A program made the translations under genes and the position numbers. From the NCBI GenBank assembly GCA_002451065.1, contig DKBC01000213.1, forward strand, positions 1-5,482: 5,482 nucleotides of DNA, given 5' to 3'. Source of the DNA: Betaproteobacteria bacterium UBA6910. Lineage in GTDB: Bacteria > Pseudomonadota > Gammaproteobacteria > Burkholderiales > UBA6910. The notes beneath the pieces were generated by a model. The model saw only the letters and a list, made by a program, of their open reading frames with translations, was not told where the DNA came from and did not search any database. Position 1 is the first letter of the stretch, and each line of letters opens with the position of its first letter. Positions 1 through 5,379 of this stretch are shown piece by piece.

Positions 1-135
1 CGCACCCTCGATCTGCTCGCCGCCCTTTCCCACCGCACCAACTTCTCGGTCGGGTGCTACTGCGAGAACGAAGCGCGCTGCCATCGCTCGCTGCTGCGAG
101 AGCTGCTCCGGGAGAAGGGCGCCAGATTCGGGTAG
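1..135 (+). CDS. DUF488 family protein, C-terminal fragment (5' end outside window)
   Basis: The plus strand is open in frame 1 from the window edge to a TAG at 133-135, giving the last 44 residues of a protein. The fragment contains VGCYCENEARCHRSLL followed by a Leu/Arg/Glu-rich helix (RELLREKGARFG). A Cys-x-Cys-x-x-x-x-x-Cys-His-Arg block followed by a short helix is the usual C-terminal signature of DUF488 proteins, small cytoplasmic proteins of unknown biochemical role. The start, the N-terminal half and any operon partners to the left lie outside the window. The stop is followed by a 177-nt gap, so co-transcription with the cupin gene is possible but not shown. Family assignment is fairly sure from the motif; no function can be given. 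Confidence 0.8.
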   Translation, partial: RTLDLLAALSHRTNFSVGCYCENEARCHRSLLRELLREKGARFG

Positions 136-312
136 TGCCGCAATGGACCCGCCGACGCTGCCCGCGCCCTCGACCGGAGCGGCCGGAAACTTAGCCCCCG
201 GTTCCCGTGGCGCTGCGCGCGGCGGCGCTCCCCGATATCAGGGTCCGGTATCATGAATGCACTCGCCAAACTTAACTGAGCACGCGTCGGCACGACGGGA
301 AAGGGAGCTGCG
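136..312. other. Intergenic region upstream of the cupin gene
   Basis: This 177-nt gap separates the DUF488 stop from the cupin start and holds no convincing ORF. A TATCAT hexamer at 249-254 matches the sigma-70 -10 consensus at five of six positions, but no recognisable -35 box lies 16-18 nt upstream. A small imperfect inverted repeat, GATATC (234-239) and GGTATC (247-252) with one G-U pair, adjoins it and could be an operator or chance. A good Shine-Dalgarno-like GGGAG lies at 303-307, five bases before the cupin ATG, and supports that start. Nothing else stands out. Confidence 0.3.
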
Positions 313-633
313 ATGTTGGTGAACCGAGCCGTTGACCGGGAGTGGAAGGCTACGGATTATCCGGGGATAGAGCGGAGCCTCTTCCGCAACAACGAAACGG
401 GCGGCCGTTCGTCGGTCGTGCGCCTGGCCCGCGGATCGCGCTTCCCGTGTCATACCCACCACGGCACCGAGGAGGTTGTGGTTCTCTCGGGGAAGGTGAG
501 CATCGGCGGTGTCGAGCTGGAGCAGGGCGACTATTTGTTCACCAGCGCCGGGGAGGAGCACGACGTAGTCGCGGTTTCCGATGCCGCGATATTCGTGTCT
601 TCGCAGAAGGCGACGCCGGTGGTCGGCCCGTAG
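313..633 (+). CDS. Small single-domain cupin protein, ChrR-cupin-like
   Basis: This 106-residue protein is one cupin barrel with no signal peptide, so it should be cytoplasmic. Cupin motif 1 spans residues 41-60 (GSRFPCHTHHGTEEVVVLSG), with His47, His49 and Glu53 or Glu54 as likely metal ligands and Gly60 closing the motif. Motif 2 is GDYLFTSAGEEH at 72-83, with His83 as the fourth ligand; the proline common in this motif is replaced by Ser78. The preceding YPGIERSLFRNN segment and the HTH-x-x-x-EE block resemble the cupin domain of the ChrR anti-sigma factor, but the N-terminal zinc-binding anti-sigma domain is absent and no ECF sigma gene is adjacent. The ATG is preceded by GGGAG at a 5-nt spacing. 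It faces the DHH gene convergently. Substrate and role are unknown; metal binding is inferred. Its base composition appears slightly less GC-rich than its neighbours. Confidence 0.85.
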   Translation: MLVNRAVDREWKATDYPGIERSLFRNNETGGRSSVVRLARGSRFPCHTHHGTEEVVVLSGKVSIGGVELEQGDYLFTSAGEEHDVVAVSDAAIFVSSQKATPVVGP

Positions 634-688
634 AGGCTGCCTGGCCGCCTCCGGTGAAGGGTAGCCGCCGAACGGCGTCTTGGCGGCG
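633..688. terminator. Possible bidirectional hairpin terminator between convergent genes
   Basis: The 65-nt gap between the cupin stop and the DHH stop contains two inverted repeats. GAGGC (633-637) pairs with GCCTC (647-651), and GCCGCC (664-669) pairs with GGCGGC (682-687) around a 12-nt loop that could extend by a G-U pair. A hairpin here would suit convergent transcription. Neither stem is followed by a T-run on either strand, so these are not canonical Rho-independent terminators, and GC-rich sequence produces such stems by chance. This is offered only as a weak candidate. Confidence 0.22.
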
Positions 689-698
689 AAATCCCCCG

Positions 699-1649
699 CT
701 AGAAAGCCTGTGCGAACTGGCGGAGGAACCTATCGAGGTCAGCTTCCGGAAGCTGATTTATTCCGCCGGCCCCGGCCCGTCCGCCGCCGGTCTCGAACCG
801 GCCGCACAGCGCGTCGGCCCCGGCCGGATGCTCCAGCGGCGCGCGCACGCTTACCCGGTACCCGCCCGCCGCCTTCACCAGCACGGCGTGGCTCCGAAGC
901 GGATGCTCCCGGGCCAGGCGGTTCGCGAATTCCCCGTTGACCCGCCGTGCCCAGGCCTCCTCCGGAAAAATGTAGGCAGCGCAGCGGGGCGTCACCAGGT
1001 GCGGAGCGATCTCTTCGGCCCGGGCCATGTCGTCGGCGCAGGCGCCGCGCAGCACCTCGAAAATCGGCTCGTCCGCCACGAACTCGAAGGGATTCTGATA
1101 CCGGCTCAGGGCCAGGTAAAGTTCCGCGGGAGGATAATGCAGGTCCTCCTCGGTTTCCCCGTAGGCATTGTAATTGATCGCCTGCCCCAGCTCCCGCAGC
1201 CGCTGCACGTCGCTCGCCGGCAGCCCCAGGGGGACCGCCGCGCTTTGCGCCGCCGTCACGAGATTGTCGCCGAAAGCGCCCACCACGGCCCAAGCGCGGT
1301 GCAAGCCCTTGAGGTAGCGATCCACCAGCAGGCTGGTGCAGACATCGGAACCGGTCTCGATGCGCGCCTCGAAGTTGGGATGGCGGGGTATGTCTCCCGG
1401 CGCGTGATGATCGAACCACAGGCACCGGGCGCCGCGCTCCAGGGCCGCGTGCAGCGCCGGCAGGTTGTCGCGCAGGTTGATGTCGAGAACCGTGAGCACG
1501 TCCCCCGCGCGGGCGGGCACCCGCTCCAGCAGCCGGATGTCGCGCTTCACGCCCGTGACCAACGTTCCGGCCTGCGGCTCCGCCAGCCGCAGCTGGTGCA
1601 GGGCACATATGCCGTCCGCGTCGCCGTTGAAGATATCGTAGAATCTCAT
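699..1649 (-). CDS. DHH/DHHA1 family phosphoesterase
   Basis: This 316-residue cytoplasmic protein has the full DHH metal-binding set: NGDADG at residues 8-13 (Asp10, Asp12), Asp56 in LDIN, the DHH triad at 80-82 within FDHHA, and Asp128 in GAFGDN. Family members bind two manganese ions and hydrolyse phosphodiesters or phosphoanhydrides (RecJ, NrnA-type oligoribonucleases, c-di-AMP phosphodiesterases). The C-terminal end carries a DHHA1-like glycine loop, GGGRAGAGGIN at 288-298, where the usual GGGH histidine is Arg291. The length is close to NrnA-type proteins, but the sequence is a distinct subgroup whose substrate I cannot name. The ATG at 1647-1649 is chosen because MRFYDIFNGDADG is the natural domain start; an in-frame TTG at 1685 would add 12 unconvincing residues. 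Upstream GGGACGG is only a weak ribosome site. The gene diverges from the VanZ gene and converges on the cupin gene. Confidence 0.9.
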   Translation of the reverse strand: MRFYDIFNGDADGICALHQLRLAEPQAGTLVTGVKRDIRLLERVPARAGDVLTVLDINLRDNLPALHAALERGARCLWFDHHAPGDIPRHPNFEARIETGSDVCTSLLVDRYLKGLHRAWAVVGAFGDNLVTAAQSAAVPLGLPASDVQRLRELGQAINYNAYGETEEDLHYPPAELYLALSRYQNPFEFVADEPIFEVLRGACADDMARAEEIAPHLVTPRCAAYIFPEEAWARRVNGEFANRLAREHPLRSHAVLVKAAGGYRVSVRAPLEHPAGADALCGRFETGGGRAGAGGINQLPEADLDRFLRQFAQAF

Positions 1650-1692
1650 GCAGCCGTCCCAGGACCCCGCGCCGCGCGCCGGCAAGCCGCCG

Positions 1693-2790
1693 ATGACCCA
1701 GCACGTTATTGACCACGCCTCCCAGGTGGGTTCGCGCCGAGCGACGCGGAGCGCGTATCTCGCGCTAGCTTACACGCTGCTCATAGCCTATGCGAGCCTG
1801 AACCCGTTCTCCGGCTGGCACGCGCCGGAGGGCGGAGTATTCGCTTTCCTCGGGGTGTGGCCGCGCTACCTGACGGGCTTCGACCTCGCGATCAATGTCG
1901 CCGCCTATGTGCCTTTCGGGCTGCTGGTCGGCCTCGCGCTGACGCGCCGGCTGCGTCATCCGGAACTGCTGATGCTGGTGACCCTGGCCGGTGCCGCCCT
2001 CAGCCTCACCATGGAGGCATTGCAGGGATTCGTGCCCGGGCGCATCGCTTCCCTCGCCGATCTGCTCACCAACACCGCCGGCTGCGCCGCCGGCGCACTC
2101 GCCGCCCCGTGGCTCCGGAGTCCGCGCTTCCATGCGCTCGCCGCCAAGCTGCGCGATGAACTCTTCCTGGAAGGACGGGTGGTGGACTGGGGCGTGGCGC
2201 TGCTTGCCCTCTGGCTGTTTGCCCAGGTCAATCCGTCGCTCCCGTTGATGGCGTCGTGGAGGCCGCAGCTGCTGCCCGCCTTCCTTCCTCAGCCGTTCAA
2301 CTTTGGCGAGATGAGTTCCGCGCTGCTCAACACCCTGGCGGTGGGCGCCCTGCTGTCGGCGTTGATGCAGCCGGCGCGGCGCTTTCCCGTCTATTTCGGC
2401 GCTTTCCTGGTCGCCCTCGCCGCGACGAAGTGGGTCAGCGCGCAGTTTCTGCTGAAGCCGGGTCTTATGCTGGATTGGCTCACGCGGGAGGCAGTGCTGG
2501 GGACGGTCTATGGGCTGGTGATTGCCGCCGTGGTGGCGCGCGCCGCCCGCCTGCGGGTGCAGCTGGGGATCGCCGCGGGGGCGCTCGGGGCAAGCATCGC
2601 CCTGGCTTCGCTGGTGCGGCCCGAAGTGGCATCGCCCGCGGGCGTGCTGACGCTGTTTGGCTGGCGGCGCGGCCATCTCTTGAGCTTCACGGGTCTCACC
2701 CAATGGCTGGCGGTGCTCTGGCCCTATCTGGCGCTGCTCTACCTGGCGGGGTTTTTCCGCAGACTCGGAACCGGTTCGCGATCGCCGTAG
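1693..2790 (+). CDS. VanZ-family polytopic membrane protein with extended C-terminal membrane region
   Basis: This is a 365-residue inner-membrane protein with about nine or ten hydrophobic segments, roughly at 21-37, 64-84, 92-110, 124-141, 166-179, 209-226, 232-251, 265-283, 289-308 and 335-355. The first 140 residues form a VanZ-like domain: YASLNPFSGW after the first segment, INVAAYVPFG at 67-76, and SLTMEALQGFVPGR-IAS-LADLLTNTAG at 104-130, with conserved Glu108, Gln111, Arg117, Asp123 and Asn127. VanZ itself gives low-level teicoplanin resistance by an unclear mechanism, so a role in envelope biology is only a guess. The later 200 residues add further membrane spans with no motif I recognise. 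The start is uncertain: ATG 1693 gives a compact N-terminus but has no clear Shine-Dalgarno, while in-frame ATG 1648 adds 15 residues and overlaps the start codon of the divergent DHH gene. The 3' end overlaps the SagB-like gene on the other strand. Confidence 0.85.
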   Translation: MTQHVIDHASQVGSRRATRSAYLALAYTLLIAYASLNPFSGWHAPEGGVFAFLGVWPRYLTGFDLAINVAAYVPFGLLVGLALTRRLRHPELLMLVTLAGAALSLTMEALQGFVPGRIASLADLLTNTAGCAAGALAAPWLRSPRFHALAAKLRDELFLEGRVVDWGVALLALWLFAQVNPSLPLMASWRPQLLPAFLPQPFNFGEMSSALLNTLAVGALLSALMQPARRFPVYFGAFLVALAATKWVSAQFLLKPGLMLDWLTREAVLGTVYGLVIAAVVARAARLRVQLGIAAGALGASIALASLVRPEVASPAGVLTLFGWRRGHLLSFTGLTQWLAVLWPYLALLYLAGFFRRLGTGSRSP

Positions 2791-4379
2791 GGCGGCAGCG
2801 TCGACAGGCGCGGATCGTCCACCGGTCCGCCCACGGTGAAGTGGTAGAGGGACTGGAAACGGCGGTCGCGCAATCCGAGCAGGGCGTGCACCTCGTCGTC
2901 GAAGAAGCATCCGATCCCGGTTCCCCGGACGCCAGCCGCTTCCGCCTCCAGGTACAGGACCTGCCCCAGCAGGCCGGTCTCCCAGAACAGTTCCCGATAA
3001 CGCCAGGGCTCGCCCGCCACGATGTCCTCGAACTCGGCGATGAAGCCCAGGGAAAAGCAGGAGTCGGCGGCGATGTCCTGATGGCAGGAGACGAGCCGGG
3101 CATGGTCGCGCAGGTCCTGTTCCAGCAGCAGGTATAACGGCAGGCCGTCCGGTCCCGCCTTGGACCACGGCCACCCGGGCCCCAGCGCTTGCTTCAGGCG
3201 CGGGAGCGCCGGGTCCTGGCGCACAAGAAGATAGAGCCCGGGCGCCAGATCATCGACGCGATGCACGAACAGCGCGCAATGGACCCGGGGCGTGCCAGGC
3301 AGCGCCGCCCACGGCGGCGCGTCGGCGCGGGGCAGCAGGGCACTTAGCATGGCGAAGAAAGCGCCGCTCCCGATGCGGGTGACGCCGTCGAAATCCACCG
3401 CGCTGCGCCGGCGCCGGATCAGCGACGCCGCGGAGACATCCGCGGGAATGGCCTTCGGCGCGGGGCGCTGGGGCGGGTCCGGAGTATCGCGTGGCGGCAT
3501 GGATGGCTTCTTCGTCGCCGCGTGGACCCGGTCGATGTCGCTCCACTCCCGGTGGACTTGGCTCAGCCGGTTGGCGCGGCCCCGCCAGTCCGCGTGCTCC
3601 AGGCCTTGCGCCAGGCCCGCGGGAGTAACCTCCGCCGGTTTGCGGCCCACCCACATCAGCAGGTCCGGGGCTTCCTCCTCGGCGCCGGAGAAGTCGCCGG
3701 AACGGTCCAGGCCCAGCAGGCGCGCGATATCGGCGTCACCCCAGCCCTGCAGGCCGCGCGCATGCCAGCCCAGCGCCGCCGCCGCGTAAGCGACGGCGGC
3801 CGTGGCGTGGCCCACGTCGTGCTGGCAGTAGCGAAATGCGCGCATGCCGTATTTCCACGCTTCGCGCCAGTGAATGCTGGAGAAGCCGACGATGATCCCG
3901 CCTCCGGGAAACGCGCCCTCCCAGGCCTCGGCATCGGGCTCGCAGCGCCGCTCCAGGGCGTGGTCGCGGCTCACGTAATGCCACACGCCGGCGGGAAGCC
4001 CGGGCAGTTCCGGGCACACGACGTAGCCCTCGGTGGGATGGAGGTTGCCGCTGGAAGGATTGCAGCGCAGCGCCCAGGTGCTGCCCCGGAAGGATTTCCA
4101 GGCGGAGAGCCCGAGGGAAAGTTCCAGCAGGGTCGCCACGCTGTCGCGGTCGAGGGACGACGCTTTCGGCAGCGCGCCCTCCCTCACCTCGGCGAAGCGC
4201 GTGGCAAGCCCGTCCGCCAGCAGCGGGAGCGCGATCCGCGCCGATCCCTCGAAACCGCGGAACGGGTCGGGCTGGTTGGCCCAGTCCAGGTGGCCGGGTC
4301 CCGGCGCGTAGCGGTCGAGGCGGTGCTTGCTGCGCTCGTGATAGCGAAAGACCGCCTCTGCTTCAGGGGAAAGATTCAT
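2739..4379 (-). CDS. SagB/ThcOx-type nitroreductase-fold protein with two tandem domains
   Basis: This 546-residue soluble protein holds two flavin nitroreductase-fold domains, roughly residues 80-250 and 315-520, joined by a Pro-rich linker (about 292-312). Domain 1 has RCNPSSGNLHPTEGYV (105-120), the SagB-like version of R-x-x-P-S-x-G-x-x-x-P-x-E, and WKYGMRAFRYCQHDVGHA (175-192) followed by AAAALGW. Domain 2 has RRRRSAVDFDG (322-332), an FMN-contact arginine-serine block, and WRYRELFWETGLLGQVLYLEA (459-479) with FDDEVHALLGL (493-503). SagB/McbC-type enzymes are FMN-dependent dehydrogenases that oxidise azolines to azoles in peptides; their Lys-Tyr pair corresponds best to Lys176-Tyr177, whereas domain 2 has Arg460-Tyr461. 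No cyclodehydratase or precursor peptide is visible nearby, so the natural substrate is unknown and may not be a peptide. The ATG at 4377-4379 has no evident Shine-Dalgarno. It is divergent from the ferredoxin gene and overlaps the VanZ gene at its 3' end. Confidence 0.88.
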   Translation of the reverse strand: MNLSPEAEAVFRYHERSKHRLDRYAPGPGHLDWANQPDPFRGFEGSARIALPLLADGLATRFAEVREGALPKASSLDRDSVATLLELSLGLSAWKSFRGSTWALRCNPSSGNLHPTEGYVVCPELPGLPAGVWHYVSRDHALERRCEPDAEAWEGAFPGGGIIVGFSSIHWREAWKYGMRAFRYCQHDVGHATAAVAYAAAALGWHARGLQGWGDADIARLLGLDRSGDFSGAEEEAPDLLMWVGRKPAEVTPAGLAQGLEHADWRGRANRLSQVHREWSDIDRVHAATKKPSMPPRDTPDPPQRPAPKAIPADVSAASLIRRRRSAVDFDGVTRIGSGAFFAMLSALLPRADAPPWAALPGTPRVHCALFVHRVDDLAPGLYLLVRQDPALPRLKQALGPGWPWSKAGPDGLPLYLLLEQDLRDHARLVSCHQDIAADSCFSLGFIAEFEDIVAGEPWRYRELFWETGLLGQVLYLEAEAAGVRGTGIGCFFDDEVHALLGLRDRRFQSLYHFTVGGPVDDPRLSTLPPYGDREPVPSLRKNPAR

Positions 4380-4459
4380 GGCCAGGAGCCCCGCGGCGCG
4401 AGCCGGAGGGCCGGAATCGATCGGTTATAATCCGCGGGTCAACATCGCACTCGCGAGCC
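4380..4459. promoter_or_regulatory. Divergent promoter region between SagB-like and ferredoxin genes
   Basis: This 80-nt spacer must carry start signals for both flanking genes. Facing right, a perfect sigma-70 -10 hexamer TATAAT lies at 4426-4431, which would start transcription near 4438 and leave a leader of about 22 nt before the ferredoxin ATG. The hexamer 17 nt upstream (CCGGAG, 4403-4408) is a poor -35 box. Facing left, a TTGACC (complement of 4437-4442) is a good -35-like match, but the sequence 16-18 nt downstream has at best three matches to TATAAT. If both are used, the two promoters would overlap and could compete. Confidence 0.5.
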
Positions 4460-4768
4460 ATGGGATTCTATCAGCGCCACGTCTTCTTCTGCTGCAACCA
4501 GCGCGCCCCCGGGGAAGCCTGCTGCAACAACCACGGCAGCAAGGACCTGCGCGATTACTGCAAGGACCGGGTGAAGGCGCTAAAGCTCAACGGTCACGGC
4601 AAGGTCCGGATTAACTCCGCCGGGTGCCTCGACCGCTGCGACCAGGGTCCGTGCATCGTGGTGTATCCGGAAGGCGTCTGGTACACCTACGTGGACAAGG
4701 AAGACATAGACGAGATCGTGGAAGAGCATCTCGTCAACGGCCGCGTCGTCGAGCGGCTGCGCATTTGA
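4460..4768 (+). CDS. Thioredoxin-like [2Fe-2S] ferredoxin
   Basis: This 102-residue protein matches the thioredoxin-fold [2Fe-2S] ferredoxins related to the NuoE subunit and to the small ferredoxin of Aquifex aeolicus. The N-terminal HVFFC and the C-terminal GVWYTYVDKEDIDEIVEEHL (72-91) are hallmarks. By alignment from memory to the Aquifex protein, the cluster ligands are Cys11, Cys22, Cys56 and Cys60, the last two in NSAGCLDRC. Four further cysteines (12, 21, 34, 65) are present; Cys11-Cys12 and Cys21-Cys22 form two CCN repeats, encoded by a repeated CTGCTGCAAC at 4489-4498 and 4519-4528. It should be a cytoplasmic one-electron carrier; its partners are unknown. The ATG follows the TATAAT promoter closely, with only a weak ribosome site. 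It leads a probable operon with the hydrolase and ABC ATPase and faces the flavoprotein gene head-to-head. Confidence 0.93.
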   Translation: MGFYQRHVFFCCNQRAPGEACCNNHGSKDLRDYCKDRVKALKLNGHGKVRINSAGCLDRCDQGPCIVVYPEGVWYTYVDKEDIDEIVEEHLVNGRVVERLRI

Positions 4769-5379
4769 GGTCCGCCACCCTCCACAAGCTCAGCGTCCAC
4801 GGCCACGCCGGCCGGCTGGAGGCGGTCTATGCCGAGCCCGCCGGAGATGCGAAGGGCATCGCGGTGGTGGCCCATCCCCATCCGCTGTTCGGCGGCACCA
4901 TGGACAACAAGGTGGTGCAGACCCTGGCCCGCACCTTGTGCGAACTCGGACACGTCGCGGTGCGATTCAATTTTCGCGGCGTCGGCGCCAGCGTCGGCGG
5001 CTGGGACGAGGGCAAGGGCGAAACCGAGGACGTGCTGTCCGTGGCCCATGCGGCGCGGGAAAAGTTCGGGCACCTGCCGCTCACGCTCGCGGGCTTCTCC
5101 TTCGGGGGATTCGTTCAGGCCCGCGCGGCGCGCCGCCTGCATCCGCGCCGGCTGATCCTGGTGGCGCCGGCCGTGAGCCGCTTCGAAACGCCGGGGGTCC
5201 CCGCCGGAACCCTGGTGGTGCACGGGGAGATGGACGAGGTCGTGCCGCTCAAGGACGTGCTGGACTGGGCGCGGCCCCAGGAATTGCCGTTGGTGGTGGT
5301 GCCGGGCGGGGAGCACTTCTTCCACGGGCGCCTGCATCTGCTGAAGCAGATCGTCCTAGACGCATGCCGGGCGTCCTGA
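4765..5379 (+). CDS. Alpha/beta hydrolase of the short COG2945-like type
   Basis: Starting at TTG 4765 this is a 204-residue cytoplasmic protein with a complete alpha/beta-hydrolase core. HPHPLFGGTMDNKVV at 37-51 is a signature of this short bacterial subgroup. The nucleophile elbow is GFSFGG at 110-115, with Ser112; the likely acid is Asp157 in HGEMDEVVP, and the likely catalytic histidine is His184 in GGEHFF. RFNFRGVGAS (67-76) forms the usual loop after strand 4. The natural substrate is unknown; an esterase-like activity is inferred. The TTG overlaps the ferredoxin TGA as TTGA, which suggests translational coupling. No in-frame ATG or GTG lies close by; the upstream ATG at 4624 would add 47 Arg-rich residues that are simply a shadow of the ferredoxin gene. 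GAGCGG at 4751-4756 is a weak ribosome site. The 3' end overlaps the ABC gene by 16 nt. Confidence 0.88.
   Translation: MRSATLHKLSVHGHAGRLEAVYAEPAGDAKGIAVVAHPHPLFGGTMDNKVVQTLARTLCELGHVAVRFNFRGVGASVGGWDEGKGETEDVLSVAHAAREKFGHLPLTLAGFSFGGFVQARAARRLHPRRLILVAPAVSRFETPGVPAGTLVVHGEMDEVVPLKDVLDWARPQELPLVVVPGGEHFFHGRLHLLKQIVLDACRAS

Noticed and set aside
57..293. Small minus-strand frame across the DUF488 end and the intergenic gap
   Set aside because: No family motif, Ser/Arg-rich composition, and it overlaps the conserved DUF488 tail.
1650..1685. TTG at 1683-1685 as an alternative DHH start
   Set aside because: The 12 extra residues do not look like part of the fold; the internal ATG begins exactly where the DHH domain does.
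342..1712. Plus-strand 456-codon open frame running through the cupin and antisense to the whole DHH gene
   Set aside because: Its translation is Arg/Pro/Gly/Ala-rich with no motif, and it exists because stop codons are rare opposite a high-GC gene. The cupin and the DHH protein in the other frames have clear family motifs.
739..1716. Minus-strand 325-codon frame shifted relative to the DHH gene
   Set aside because: It is an out-of-frame reading of the same strand, extremely Arg/Gly-rich and without motifs.
2256..3137. Plus-strand 293-codon frame bridging the end of the VanZ gene and the start of the next gene's antisense
   Set aside because: Residues are those of shifted VanZ and antisense SagB-like coding; no domain resemblance.
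1765..3174. Minus-strand 469-codon open frame antisense to the VanZ gene and overlapping the SagB-like gene
   Set aside because: Composition is low-complexity Arg/Gly/Gln/Pro, with no recognisable domain; the VanZ frame has periodic membrane segments and the SagB-like frame has nitroreductase motifs.
3522..4430. Plus-strand 302-codon open frame antisense to the SagB-like gene
   Set aside because: It is a GC shadow with no motif and no ribosome site, while the opposite strand codes for an obvious protein family.
4624..4764. Upstream ATG as hydrolase start
   Set aside because: The added 47 residues are an Arg-rich shadow of the ferredoxin and would overlap that gene by 145 nt; the TTG at 4765 gives the expected length.
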